The translations under genes were made by a program, and so were the position numbers. The notes under the pieces are model-generated. The model saw nothing but the letters and a program-made list of their open reading frames with translations, did no database searches and was not told the DNA's origin. A stretch of 64,000 nt of DNA, from the NCBI RefSeq assembly GCF_019458805.1, contig NZ_JAIBOA010000004.1, positions 1-64,000 of the forward strand, read 5' to 3'. Shown here piece by piece: positions 1-8,665 of the stretch. The stretch is from Actinomadura parmotrematis. GTDB taxonomy: Bacteria; Actinomycetota; Actinomycetes; Streptosporangiales; Streptosporangiaceae. Numbering within the stretch: position 1 is the stretch's first letter; every line of letters begins with the position of its first letter.

Positions 1-9
1 TCGCCGGGG

Positions 10-1200
10 GTGCAGGCCACGCAGCCCGTGCCGGCCGGCGCGCCCGGCCAGGGCCGGCGCCCGGCCGACGGCGGCGGCTTCCTCTCCGACGTCAAGGCGC
101 TGCCCGGCCGCGTCAGCCTGCGGCTGCGGCTGACCGTCCTGTACGGCCTGCTGTTCTTCATGGCGGGCGGCCTGCTGCTGTTCGTCACCTACCTGCTGGT
201 CGGCAGCATCCTGGACAGCGTCTTCCCGCCCGGCTACGTGGTGCAGACCCCCCGCGGCGACATCATCGACCCCGCCGCGATCAAGGACCTGGCGATGCGG
301 CAGCTCGTCAGCCGCTCCCTGGTCGCCCTCGCCGGCGTCGGCATCATCGCCCTGGTGCTCGGCTACTTCGTCGCCGACCGGGCGCTCGGCTCGCTCCAGC
401 GGGTCACCGCGACCGCGCGCCGGCTGTCGGAGAGCACCCTGCACGAGCGGATCGCGCTGCAGGGCCCCGACGACGAGATCAAGGAGCTGGCCGACACCTT
501 CGACGCGATGCTGGAGCGCCTCGGCCAGGCGTTCGACTCCCAGCGCCGGTTCGTCGCCAACGCCTCGCACGAGCTGCGCACCCCGCTGGCGATCAACCGG
601 ACGCTGCTGGAGGTCGCGCTCGGCGACCCCGAGGTCTCCGACGACCTGCGCACCGTCGGCCGCACCCTGCTGGCCACCAACGCCCGCCACGAGCGGCTGA
701 TCGAGGGCCTGCTGCTGCTCGCCCGCAGCGAGCGCGAGCTCACCGCCCGCGTCCGGGTGGACGTCGCCGAGGTCGCCACCGCCGTGCTGGAGCACATGCG
801 GCGCCGCGAGCAGCCGCACGACGTCGCCGTCCGCCCCGAGCTCGCCTCGGGCGCCACGCTCGGCGACCCGGTCCTGCTGGAGCACCTGGTCGCCAACCTG
901 GTCGACAACGCGATCAAGCACAACGACGACGGCGGCGAGGTGTGGGTGCGCACCGGCGTGCTGGACGGCGTCACCACCGTCCAGGTGGAGAACACCGGCC
1001 CGGTGGTGCCCGCCTACGAGGTGGACCGGCTGTTCGAGCCGTTCCGGCGGCTGAACGCCGACCGCGTCGAGTCGGCCAAGGGCGCCGGGCTCGGGCTGTC
1101 GATCGTCCGGTCGGTGGTGAACGCCCACCGCGGCATCGTCCACGCCTCGCCGCGGAGCGGCGGCGGCCTCGTCGTCACCGTCCGCCTCCCCGCCGCCTGA
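10..1200 (+). CDS. Two-component sensor histidine kinase (HAMP/HisKA/HATPase)
   Basis: Membrane sensor kinase that would autophosphorylate on His and pass the phosphate to a response regulator, which is not in the window and probably lies just upstream. Two membrane segments (about residues 41-66 and 101-123) enclose a short extracytoplasmic loop of about 35 residues, followed by a HAMP linker (about 124-176), the H-box SHELRTPLA with phospho-acceptor His187, an N-box with NLVDNAIKH near residue 296, and a G-box GAGLGLSIV near 358. Size (396 aa) is normal for the OmpR-partner class. The GTG at position 10 is the first start visible, but the frame begins at the window edge, so a longer N-terminus cannot be excluded. 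The signal sensed is unknown. Confidence 0.88.
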   Translation: MQATQPVPAGAPGQGRRPADGGGFLSDVKALPGRVSLRLRLTVLYGLLFFMAGGLLLFVTYLLVGSILDSVFPPGYVVQTPRGDIIDPAAIKDLAMRQLVSRSLVALAGVGIIALVLGYFVADRALGSLQRVTATARRLSESTLHERIALQGPDDEIKELADTFDAMLERLGQAFDSQRRFVANASHELRTPLAINRTLLEVALGDPEVSDDLRTVGRTLLATNARHERLIEGLLLLARSERELTARVRVDVAEVATAVLEHMRRREQPHDVAVRPELASGATLGDPVLLEHLVANLVDNAIKHNDDGGEVWVRTGVLDGVTTVQVENTGPVVPAYEVDRLFEPFRRLNADRVESAKGAGLGLSIVRSVVNAHRGIVHASPRSGGGLVVTVRLPAA

Positions 1201-1236
1201 CCCGCCGCCCGACCCGCCGCCCGACCCGCCGCCCGA
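1201..1236. repeat. Three tandem copies of a 12-bp unit
   Basis: The 12-base unit CCCGCCGCCCGA is repeated three times directly after the stop codon of the histidine kinase, in the 44-bp gap before the convergent kinase gene that ends at 1245. It has no evident coding or hairpin role; slipped-strand expansion is the simplest explanation. Confidence 0.8.
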
Positions 1237-1244
1237 CCGCCCGG

Positions 1245-3971
1245 TCAGCGGGTGGCGGCGGTGGCGGCGAGGGTGGGGTCGCCGTCGTAGTCGAAGGCCA
1301 GGCCGGTGAAGCCCGTGCCGGCGAAGCCGTTCCAGGTGTAGTCCAGCAGCGGGATCAGCGCGTACTGGTCCAGCGCGATCTTCTCGGCCTGGAGGGCCTT
1401 GGCGTCCTGCTCGGCGCGGGTGGCCGCGGCGGTCCGCGCGTCCGTCAGCAGCCGGTCGACGTCGGCGTTCGTCCAGCCCCCGTAGTTGGAGGTGTTGCCG
1501 GCGCCGCCGCCGAGCAGCGACGCCAGCATCGACGCGCCGCTCGGGTAGTCGGGGCCCCAGCCGAGCAGCGCCAGGCCGTTCGCGTCCTTCGCGGTGATCG
1601 CCTTGGTGAAGTCGGTGAGCTTGGCGGTCTCGTAGGAGCGGACGTTCACCTCCCAGCCGAGGACGCTGCGGAGCCGCCGGGCGACGGCGTTGCCGAGGGC
1701 CGTCTGCGTCTGCTCGCCGCGGATGAACAGGTCGATCTTCGTGCCGCTCGCGAGCCCGGCCGCCTGGGCGGCCTCCTTGGCCTTCTCGGTGTCGGGGGCG
1801 TCGCAGGACGGGCAGCGGCCGGGCGCGCCGAAGCCCTTGACGGCGGCCGGCACGATCCCGTGCGCGATCCGGTACCGGCCGCCGTAGGCCGCCTTGTTGA
1901 GCTCGCCGCGGTCCAGCGCGTACGACACCGCCTCGCGGGCGTGCACGTTCGTCATCACGCCCGAGCGCACGAGCGGGATCAGCATCCGCTGGTAGGGGGC
2001 GGCGCGCGAGACCTGCCGCGTCCCGGCGGGCGCGGCCTGCCCGAGCTGCGTGGACTGCAGGGCCGTCCAGTCGTAGGCGCCGGGCGCGGCGGACCGGTCG
2101 CCGCCGGTCGCCGTCAGCGTGACGCGGACGCCGTCCAGGCGCGCGCGCCCGAAGCCCCAGGCGTCGTTGCGGACGAGCGCGAGCTGCGTGCCGGTCGAGT
2201 AGCTCCCGACCTTGAACGGGCCGTTGCCGATCGGGCGGCGGTTGAACTCGATGTTGTTCGGCGCCCCCGCGCTGGTCGGCGCCGGGTAGAAGGCGGGGTC
2301 GGCGAGGCGCCGGTCGAACTCGCAGTCGGGCGCGCTGAGCCGCACCGTCAGGGTGTCGCCGGACGCCTGGACGCCGCTCAGCGCGGTGGCCTTGCCGGAC
2401 TCGACGTCGGCGTAGCCCTCGATGCCGGTCATCTGGAAGACGGCGGTGCTGTCGGCGTCCTTGTTCTGCGCGCTGCGGTTCCAGCCGCGGGCGAACGCGG
2501 CGGCGTCGACCCTCTCGCCGTCGCTGAAGGTCGTCCCGGACCGCACCCGGACCGTCCAGACGCGGCAGCCCTGCCCGCCCGGGGTGGTGATGGACGCGGC
2601 GGCGCGGTTCACCACCGCGCCGCTCGCGTCGATCTCGGCGAGGCCGGTGTAGAGCTGCTTGGACGCCAGCCGCGCGAGGGTGTCGAAGGCGTGCGCCGGG
2701 TCGATGGCGTCGCTGGAGGCGTAGGACGGGCTCGCCGCCATCCGCAGGGTGCCGCCGTCGCGGACCGTGGCGGTGGTGGCCCGGTCGTCGGGATTCCCGC
2801 CGCCGCTCTGGTAGAGGGCGAACAGGCCCCCGCCGGCGGCCAGCGCGAGGACGGCGGCGGCGCTCCCGGCGACCAGCACGCCGCGCGGGACGCGCCCGCC
2901 GGGCGGCCTCCCGGCGCCCTGCGGGACGGTCTGCCAGGACGGCCGGAACGGCGGGGCGCCCGGCGGGGGAGTGGTGGGGCCGCCGGGCGGCGGCAGCGGG
3001 ACGGCCGCCGGGGGCGGGGTGGACGCGGCGGGCGGCGGGGGCGGCGGGAAGGCGGCCGCCGGACCGGCCGGGGCGTCCGGGCGGGCGATGTTCAGGGTGC
3101 CGGTCACCGCGGCCTCGGCGCCCCGGCCGAGGACGTCGGCGGGCGCGGCGCCGCGCAGGCCGCCCGCCAGCGTCAGCAGCCGGACGAGGACCTGCTGGGC
3201 GGTCGGGCGGAGCGCCGGGTCCTTGGCGAGGCAGTCGGCGGCGAGGGAGCGGAGCGGCTCGGGGGTGCGGCCGAGGTCGGGCGGGGCGTTCAGGATGCGG
3301 TGCGTGACCGCGGGGATCGTGTCGTTGCCGAACGCGGGCCGCCCGCAGGCCGCGAACACCATCGTGACGCCCCAGGCGAACACGTCGGCGGCCGGGCCGG
3401 TCGGGGCGCCGGAGATCTGCTCGGGCGCCATGTAGGCGGGGGTGCCGACGGCGGCGCTGCTCAGCGTCCCGGTCGCGTCGAGCGCGCGGGCGATGCCGAA
3501 GTCGATGACGCGCGGCCCGTCGGGGGCGAGCAGCACGTTGCCGGGCTTGAAGTCGCGGTGCACGACGCCCGCCTCGTGGATGGCGGCGAGCGCCGTCATC
3601 GTGCCGATGGCGAGCCGGTCGAGGTCGGCGCCGCGGCGCGGGCCGTGCGCGGCGAGGACCTGCGCCAGCGACGGGCCGTCGATGTACTCGCTGACCAGGT
3701 ACGGGCGGTCGCCCTCGATGTCGGAGTCCAGCAGCCGGGCCGTGCAGAACGGCTCGACGCGCCGCGCGACGGCGACCTCGGCGGCGAACCGGGCGCGGGC
3801 CCGCTGGTCGCCGCTGAACCGGGCGTGCAGCAGCTTCACCGCCACCCGCGCGCCGGGCTCGTCCTCGCCGAGGAACACCGAGCCCTGGCCGCCCTCGCCG
3901 AGCAGGCCGGTCAGCCGGTAGGGGCCGAGCGTCCGCGGGTCGCCTTCGCGTAACGGGGTCGGGTCGGGCAT
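1245..3971 (-). CDS. Membrane Ser/Thr protein kinase fused to an extracytoplasmic SBP_bac_5-like substrate-binding domain
   Basis: PknB-type eukaryotic-like kinase. Kinase domain about residues 17-270: glycine loop LGEGGQGSVFLG, catalytic Lys46, HRDFKPGN with Asp140, DFG at 157-159, GTPAYMAPEQ. Then a Pro-rich linker (about 300-360), one transmembrane helix (about 364-387), and about 500 extracytoplasmic residues resembling family-5 (oligopeptide/nickel/dipeptide) ABC substrate-binding proteins, with typical passages such as KQLYTGL, VRSGTTFSDG and RRPIGNGPFKV. The fusion suggests a one-protein receptor in which peptide or other ligand binding outside controls phosphorylation inside; this is inference. 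No ABC permease genes lie nearby. Start ATG follows AAGGAG with 4-nt spacing. It is paralogous to the next kinase (shared VEPFCTAR and IHEAG.VHRDFKP passages), which points to tandem duplication. Confidence 0.9.
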   Translation of the reverse strand: MPDPTPLREGDPRTLGPYRLTGLLGEGGQGSVFLGEDEPGARVAVKLLHARFSGDQRARARFAAEVAVARRVEPFCTARLLDSDIEGDRPYLVSEYIDGPSLAQVLAAHGPRRGADLDRLAIGTMTALAAIHEAGVVHRDFKPGNVLLAPDGPRVIDFGIARALDATGTLSSAAVGTPAYMAPEQISGAPTGPAADVFAWGVTMVFAACGRPAFGNDTIPAVTHRILNAPPDLGRTPEPLRSLAADCLAKDPALRPTAQQVLVRLLTLAGGLRGAAPADVLGRGAEAAVTGTLNIARPDAPAGPAAAFPPPPPPAASTPPPAAVPLPPPGGPTTPPPGAPPFRPSWQTVPQGAGRPPGGRVPRGVLVAGSAAAVLALAAGGGLFALYQSGGGNPDDRATTATVRDGGTLRMAASPSYASSDAIDPAHAFDTLARLASKQLYTGLAEIDASGAVVNRAAASITTPGGQGCRVWTVRVRSGTTFSDGERVDAAAFARGWNRSAQNKDADSTAVFQMTGIEGYADVESGKATALSGVQASGDTLTVRLSAPDCEFDRRLADPAFYPAPTSAGAPNNIEFNRRPIGNGPFKVGSYSTGTQLALVRNDAWGFGRARLDGVRVTLTATGGDRSAAPGAYDWTALQSTQLGQAAPAGTRQVSRAAPYQRMLIPLVRSGVMTNVHAREAVSYALDRGELNKAAYGGRYRIAHGIVPAAVKGFGAPGRCPSCDAPDTEKAKEAAQAAGLASGTKIDLFIRGEQTQTALGNAVARRLRSVLGWEVNVRSYETAKLTDFTKAITAKDANGLALLGWGPDYPSGASMLASLLGGGAGNTSNYGGWTNADVDRLLTDARTAAATRAEQDAKALQAEKIALDQYALIPLLDYTWNGFAGTGFTGLAFDYDGDPTLAATAATR

Positions 3972-4003
3972 GGGGCTCCTTCGGGGGCGGGGGGCGCCGA
4001 ACG

Positions 4004-4041
4004 GGACCGGGGCCCGGCGCGTGCGCGCGGGGCCCCGGTCC
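4004..4041 (-). terminator. Hairpin between the two kinase genes
   Basis: A perfect 12-bp inverted repeat (4004-4015 and 4030-4041) with a 14-nt loop lies 22 nt downstream of the stop of the upstream kinase gene and 32 nt before the start of the next. It is GC-only and has no T-tract, as is common for actinomycete terminators. It could separate or attenuate transcription between the two kinase genes. Confidence 0.5.
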
Positions 4042-4062
4042 GCCGGCCGTTCTGCTGCCGTG

Positions 4063-5817
4063 CTACTGCTTGCTCACCGTGCCGTACGCCTCCGCCGAGC
4101 CGTCGCTCTCGGAGTTCTGCCGCCACTCCCAGCGCAGCGAGGAGGAGCCGGGCGTGATGATGAACGTGACGTAGCCGTTGGCGCACTGCGAGGCGTTCGA
4201 GGAGATCGCCGTCTCCCGGTAGATCTTCCGGGTGTCGGAGCTGGACGACGGCAGCAGCGCCAGCCGCGTCATGCAGGTGATGTGGGTGGAGGAGCTGTAG
4301 TAGTAGAACGCCGAGCCCGTGCTGCCGGTCAGGTAGAACTTCGGCGTGAAGGTCCGGGCGTTGACGTCGGAGGTGCCGGGCTGGTTGCCGGTGCCGGTGT
4401 AGATGCCGAGCAGGCCGCCGCCGCTCATCGTCATCGGCGCCGAGGCCCCCGACGACGGCGAGTAGGTGTAGCCGCCGGTCGGCGTGGGGTCGGGGTCGTC
4501 GGACTTGCTGCCGACGATCACCAGGATGATCACGACGATCACCACGATGAGCGCCAGCAGGCCGCAGCCGAGGCCGACGAACAGGCCGGTGTTGGACTTC
4601 GGCGCGGGGGGCCGCTGCAGCGGCGGCGCGAAGCCCGGCCCGCCGGCGCTCGGGTAGCCGCCCTGGTTCATCGGCATCGGCGGGCCCGTCGGGGAGCCCT
4701 GGTAGGGGCCCGGCGCGCCCTGGTAGACCGGCGGCGGGGTCGGCGGGCCGCCGCCGAAGCCCCCGGCGCCCTGCTGCGGGTACGCCGGCTGGTAGCCGCC
4801 CTGGTTCATCGCCATCGGCGGCGGAGTGATCATGTGCGGGGGCGGGTTCTGCCCCGGCCCGGCCTGCGGCGGGCCCTGCGCGAAGCCCTGCCGGGCCTGC
4901 GGCACCGGCGGCGGCGCGGGGAGCTGCGCGGCGATCCGGGTGCCCTGGTTCAGCAGCTCCTCGGAGTCGCCGGCGGCGTTCGCGGGCGCCGCGCCCGCCG
5001 AGTTCAGCAGGTTCAGCAGCAGCTGCGCCGCGGTCGGGCGGAGCCCGGCGTCCTTGGACAGGCAGCGGCCGACGAGGTCGCGCAGCTGCCCGGCGGGCAG
5101 CGCCGACAGGTCCGGCTCCTCGTTGAGGATCCGGTTGATGATGACCGGCAGCGTCTCGGCCTCGAACGGCGAGGTGCCGGTGCCGGCGAACACCATCGTC
5201 GCCGCCCAGGCGAAGATGTCGACGGCCGGGGTGAGCGCCGCGCCGGTGAGCTGCTCGGGCGCCAGGTAGCCGGGCGTCCCGACGACCATCCCGGTCGCGG
5301 TGACGGCGCTCTCCTGGGAGTTCACCGTGCGGGCGATGCCGAAGTCGACGACGCGCGGCCCGTCGGAGGCCAGCATGACGTTGTTCGGCTTGAAGTCGCG
5401 GTGCACGATGCCGGCCTCGTGGATGGCCGCGAGCGCGGTCACCGTGCCGATCGCGAGGCGCTCCAGCTCGGCGGCGCCGAACGGGCCGTTGTGCGCGACG
5501 ACGTCGTGCAGCGAGGGCCCGTCGATGAACTCGCTGACCACGTAGGGCTGGTTGCCCTCGACGTCGGCCTCCAGCACCCGCGCGGTGCAGAACGGCTCGA
5601 CCTTCTGCGCCGCGGCGACCTCGCGGGTGAAGCGGGCGCGGGCCGCCGGGTCGGCGGCCATCTGCGGGTGCAGCAGCTTGATCGCCACGTAGTCGCCGCC
5701 GCCGCGGGGGCGGCCGAGGAAGACCGCGCCCTGCCCGCCCGCGCCGAGACGCCCGACGACCTCGTACCGACCTAGTGCGCGCGGGTCGCCAGGCTCCAGC
5801 GGAGCGGCATCCGGCAT
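4063..5817 (-). CDS. Membrane Ser/Thr protein kinase with a novel extracellular domain
   Basis: PknB-type kinase of 584 aa. Kinase domain about residues 18-272 with glycine loop LGAGGQGAVFLG, Lys47, HRDFKPNN (Asp141), DFG at 158-160 and GTPGYLAPEQ. A Pro/Gly/Gln-rich linker (about 300-408) precedes one transmembrane helix (about 411-436). The last about 145 residues are outside the cell, rich in Ser, Thr and Tyr with two Cys (in THITCMTRL and SQCANGY) that could form a disulfide; I do not recognise this domain. Start ATG is preceded by GGAGGAAGAAC, a strong ribosome site. It is the upstream member of a tandem kinase pair; the 5' leader carries a 7-bp inverted repeat (5839-5845/5853-5859). Confidence 0.9.
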   Translation of the reverse strand: MPDAAPLEPGDPRALGRYEVVGRLGAGGQGAVFLGRPRGGGDYVAIKLLHPQMAADPAARARFTREVAAAQKVEPFCTARVLEADVEGNQPYVVSEFIDGPSLHDVVAHNGPFGAAELERLAIGTVTALAAIHEAGIVHRDFKPNNVMLASDGPRVVDFGIARTVNSQESAVTATGMVVGTPGYLAPEQLTGAALTPAVDIFAWAATMVFAGTGTSPFEAETLPVIINRILNEEPDLSALPAGQLRDLVGRCLSKDAGLRPTAAQLLLNLLNSAGAAPANAAGDSEELLNQGTRIAAQLPAPPPVPQARQGFAQGPPQAGPGQNPPPHMITPPPMAMNQGGYQPAYPQQGAGGFGGGPPTPPPVYQGAPGPYQGSPTGPPMPMNQGGYPSAGGPGFAPPLQRPPAPKSNTGLFVGLGCGLLALIVVIVVIILVIVGSKSDDPDPTPTGGYTYSPSSGASAPMTMSGGGLLGIYTGTGNQPGTSDVNARTFTPKFYLTGSTGSAFYYYSSSTHITCMTRLALLPSSSSDTRKIYRETAISSNASQCANGYVTFIITPGSSSLRWEWRQNSESDGSAEAYGTVSKQ

Positions 5818-6310
5818 GTTCTTCCTCCGGGGGGTAGCTCGTGCCTCAGGCGGGCACGATATCGCGTTGGTTATGACGTTTCGCCGATGAGTCTGGTTCG
5901 GGTTCCGGACGCCCTTCGCCCGATGCGCGCGCGGCGCCCCGCCGCGGCCCCCGAACCGGCCGATCTTGCAGGTGCGCGGCCGGACGGGACGCTACGGCCG
6001 GGTTGGCACGCGCAACCGTCCGGCAAGAGATATGATCCCGCCGCCGCAGGTCGCCCGGGAGGGCGCCGCGGCACCGATCCACGCCGAGAACGAAGCCGCC
6101 CGGAAAGTGACGTACGCCACACCACGACGCCACAGCACACGGTCCTCATCCGGGTGATCGGCGTCACTGCTGAGACCGGTCGCGCCTCGTGTGTCGCAGT
6201 TCACCGCCCGTGACAGAATTTCCGGCCCGGATCGGGCACAAGAACGGCCCGTTGTGCGTTAGACCCGCGCGACGGGGCGCATAAAGCATCGAGGGGGATG
6301 GAGAGACAAG
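5818..6310. other. Divergent intergenic region between the kinase and DUF4193 genes
   Basis: About 490 bp with no convincing gene: short frames exist on both strands but lack ribosome sites and look like chance frames in GC-rich DNA. It must hold promoters for both flanking genes. A tentative promoter for DUF4193 is TTAGAC (6259-6264), 17 nt, TAAAGC (6282-6287), leaving a 23-nt leader. Base composition is less GC-rich from about 6170 to 6300. Confidence 0.45.
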
Positions 6311-6607
6311 ATGGCGACCGATTACGACAGCCCGCGCAAGACCGACGACGACATCAACGAGGACAGCCTCCAGGAGCTGCAGGCGCGCCGTGCCGACAAG
6401 GCCGCCAGCATCATCGACGAGGACCTGGACGCCGGCGAGGTCGCCGAGCTTCCGGGCGCCGACCTGTCGAACGAGGAGCTGACCTTCCGCGTCGTCCCGC
6501 GCCAGGCCGACGAGTTCACCTGCACGCGCTGCTTCCTGGTGCACCACCGGAGCCAGCTGGCCACCGAGAAGAACGGCCAGCCGGTCTGCCGCGAGTGCGC
6601 CGCCTGA
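6311..6607 (+). CDS. DUF4193 family zinc-ribbon-like small protein
   Basis: A 98-aa acidic protein that matches the actinobacterial DUF4193 family along its whole length: N-terminal MATDYD, ELQARRADKA, LPGADLS.EEL and the C-terminal DEFTCTRCFLVHHRSQLA followed by CRECAA. The two CxxC pairs (TCTRC and VCREC) suggest a zinc ribbon. Function is unknown. In Mycobacterium tuberculosis the homologue (Rv2699c, from memory) lies next to dut; here dut is 18 kb away. The ATG follows a G-rich tract (GAGGGGGATGGAGAG) that serves as ribosome site. Confidence 0.9.
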   Translation: MATDYDSPRKTDDDINEDSLQELQARRADKAASIIDEDLDAGEVAELPGADLSNEELTFRVVPRQADEFTCTRCFLVHHRSQLATEKNGQPVCRECAA

Positions 6608-6623
6608 GCAGGGGGCGTCGCCG

Positions 6624-7457
6624 GTGAGCGAGGACCTCGGGCACGACGAGGAGCGCAAGGGTCGCGGCGGCGCGGTGGAGCCGTTCCACGGGGACGGCTC
6701 CGCCGAGATCGGAGAGCTGATCGGCCGGCTCTCCGCCGCCGCCGACGACGACATGGACCGCGAGACCCGCGGGCGCCTGCTCGGGCGCCTGGCCCGCCTG
6801 CTGGGCCAGAGCGCGCGCCGGGCGGGCGCCTCGGGGTTCGCGCGCGGCCGGTGGCTCGCCGACCTGCTGCTCGCCGCCGCGCCGCACATCCCGATCCGCG
6901 ATCTGGAGACGCTGTCGGCGCACCACCACGGGCTGACCGGCGAGGCGCTCGCCGACAGCGTGGTGAAGGTCGCGAGCAACGCCACCACCGCCGTCGGCGC
7001 CGCGGGCGGCGCCCTCGCGGCGGTGGAGTTCGCCGCGCCGCCGATGCTGCTGACGGCGCCCGCGCAGCTCGCCGCCGAGACGCTGGTGGTGGCGGCCATC
7101 GAGGTCAAGATGATCGCCGAGCTGCACGCCGTCTACGAGGTGCGGGTCCAGGGGTCGGGCTCGGTGCGCGGCGCGGCGTTCGTCACCTCCTGGGCCCGCC
7201 AGCGCGGCGTCAACCCGATGGAGGCCGGGTCGCTGACGAGCGCGCTCGGCACGGCCGCCAAGTCGGCGCTGCGCAAGCGGATGCTGAAGACCTTCGGGCG
7301 GCACCTCACCACGTTCGGGCCGTTCCTCACCGGCGCCGCCGCGGGCGCCGCGCTGAACCGCGCCGCCACCCGGCGGCTCGGCGACGTCATCCGGCACGAC
7401 CTGCGCGGCCGCGACCCGCGCGACCTGCCGAAACTGCTCCCCAAGAACGCACGCTAG
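6624..7457 (+). CDS. Conserved hypothetical protein with a central hydrophobic Ala-rich region
   Basis: A 277-aa protein starting at a GTG 16 nt after the DUF4193 stop, so probably co-transcribed. The N-terminal 55 residues are acidic and polar; residues about 70-100 are Arg-rich amphipathic; residues about 115-165 are hydrophobic and could form two membrane hairpins or an amphipathic bundle; a second hydrophobic Gly/Ala stretch lies around 235-250, followed by a basic tail ending LLPKNAR. I do not recognise a named domain, although the pattern recalls EcsC-like membrane-associated proteins. No catalytic motif is visible. Codon usage and lack of competing frames support it as a real gene. Confidence 0.75.
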   Translation: MSEDLGHDEERKGRGGAVEPFHGDGSAEIGELIGRLSAAADDDMDRETRGRLLGRLARLLGQSARRAGASGFARGRWLADLLLAAAPHIPIRDLETLSAHHHGLTGEALADSVVKVASNATTAVGAAGGALAAVEFAAPPMLLTAPAQLAAETLVVAAIEVKMIAELHAVYEVRVQGSGSVRGAAFVTSWARQRGVNPMEAGSLTSALGTAAKSALRKRMLKTFGRHLTTFGPFLTGAAAGAALNRAATRRLGDVIRHDLRGRDPRDLPKLLPKNAR

Positions 7458-7545
7458 CCCCCCCCGCCACCGGCCGGTCCGGCCGCGCCGCCGCGGAACC
7501 CCCTCCGCGCGGCGCGGCGCCCCGGGGCGTCCCGGCGGGACCGGG

Positions 7546-8145
7546 TCAGGCGAACTCCAGCTCGCCGGCGACCGCGTCCCGCCCGGCCAGCCAGAGGCCG
7601 AGCGCCTCGCGCGTCCCCCGCACCTCGGAACCGCGCCCGACGGGGCGGTGCCCGTCGGTCGGGACGAGCCGGTGCCGCAGCACCCGCCGGTTCAGCCACA
7701 GGCTGAGCTGCAGCCCCTCCCGGAAGATCGCGGTGGCGACGTCGCCCGGCACCTGCCGGGCGCGGCCGAGCCCGCGCAGCACGTCCTGGTGGTGCATGCC
7801 GAGGTCGCCGAGCATGATCGCGGCGCCGAGCCGGCTCGTCGTCGACGGCCGGTCCGCCCAGTGCCGCGCCCACTCCATGAGCCGCGCCCGCGACACCTGC
7901 CGGGCCCGGTCGGCCTGCGCCTTGTTCGCGGCGTTGATCCGGACGCCGTGGCGCAGGTAGGAGGCCAGGAAGTAGTCCAGGCCGATGACGTGGCCGAGGA
8001 CGTCGCGCGGGGCCCACTCGGCGCAGAGGGTGGAGCCGGCGTCGAAGTCGTCGTCGGACAGCGCGTCCAGCGTCGCGATCAGCCGCCGCCGCTCGGCGCG
8101 CAGCGCGTCCTCGAACGGCAGCGTGATCTGGTCCAGGCGGCGCAT
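7546..8145 (-). CDS. Maleylpyruvate isomerase/DinB-like mycothiol-dependent family protein
   Basis: A 199-aa protein of the DinB/MDMPI four-helix-bundle fold. Helix 1 motif LIATLDALSDDDF and the following TLCAEWAPRDVLGHVIGLDYFL match the N-terminal domain of mycothiol-dependent maleylpyruvate isomerases; the His in DVLGHV and the later LGDLGMHHQDVLR supply the usual metal-binding histidines. The C-terminal part (about 130-199) is the shorter MDMPI-C-like region. Members use mycothiol or bind metal in detoxification; the substrate cannot be told from sequence. It stands alone, opposite to the preceding gene. Confidence 0.8.
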   Translation of the reverse strand: MRRLDQITLPFEDALRAERRRLIATLDALSDDDFDAGSTLCAEWAPRDVLGHVIGLDYFLASYLRHGVRINAANKAQADRARQVSRARLMEWARHWADRPSTTSRLGAAIMLGDLGMHHQDVLRGLGRARQVPGDVATAIFREGLQLSLWLNRRVLRHRLVPTDGHRPVGRGSEVRGTREALGLWLAGRDAVAGELEFA

Positions 8146-8251
8146 CGCGGTCGGTCCCTTCGATCGTCCCCGCGGGGCGACGGGGACCGACCACGATACG
8201 CAGCCGGGGCGGGGACGGCGCGATTGGCCCCCCGTCCGATAAGACCCGGGG

Positions 8252-8539
8252 TCAGACCTCGGTCTTCAGGTGCTGCGAAGCCGTCCCGCTGTTCTTGGCC
8301 CACTGCCGCGCCGCGGCGCGGGTGGCGAGCAGCCGGGCGACCTCGACGCCGATGCCCATGACCACGATCCAGCCGATCGCCTCGCTGAGCGCGACGTCGG
8401 GGGATTCGGGGTTGGTCGGCGGCTCCTTGCCGGTGCCCTTCTTCCAGGCGACCGCGATCGCCTTCTTGGCGACCCAGCCGCCCGCGAAGGCCGCGCCGGC
8501 GGCCACGACCCGCCAGCCCATGTCGCCCTTGTCCGCCAT
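8252..8539 (-). CDS. DUF4235 small membrane protein
   Basis: A 95-aa protein typical of DUF4235: an N-terminal hydrophobic helix (WRVVAAGAAFAGGWVAKKA), a conserved Trp-Lys stretch (VAWKKGTGKEPP), a second helix (EAIGWIVVMGIGVEVARLLATRAA) and a polar tail. Two adjacent ATGs (8542 and 8539) are possible; the second sits six bases after GGGAGG, the better spacing, so it is chosen. Family function is unknown; members are common single-gene loci in actinomycetes. Confidence 0.82.
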   Translation of the reverse strand: MADKGDMGWRVVAAGAAFAGGWVAKKAIAVAWKKGTGKEPPTNPESPDVALSEAIGWIVVMGIGVEVARLLATRAAARQWAKNSGTASQHLKTEV

Positions 8540-8653
8540 CATCGTCCTCCCGTAGTACGGAACTGCCCCGACGGTACCGGAACGCCCTACCCCGGCGGCG
8601 CCGGGTCTCACCGGGCCCGGCGTTTAATCACCTGCGGATTCCGGGCCGCTCCC

Positions 8654-8659
8654 TACGAT
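8654..8659 (+). promoter_or_regulatory. -10 element of valS
   Basis: TACGAT fits the actinobacterial TANNNT -10 consensus and ends 6 nt before the valS ATG at 8666, so the transcript could begin at or near the start codon. A GGAGG at 8660-8664 overlaps this space, so a very short leader is also possible. Confidence 0.45.
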
Positions 8660-8665
8660 GGAGGC

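Noticed and set aside
942..3953. Very long plus-strand frame opposite the kinase-SBP gene
   Set aside because: Shadow of the GC-skewed codon positions of the real minus-strand gene; product is low-complexity Arg/Gly/Val without domains.
6003..6036. TTGGCA and TATGAT as a promoter
   Set aside because: Spacing is 22 nt, too long for a normal vegetative promoter.
5887..6213. Overlapping short frames on both strands in the kinase-DUF4193 gap
   Set aside because: No ribosome sites, Arg/Pro-rich products, several equally good frames; treated as non-coding.
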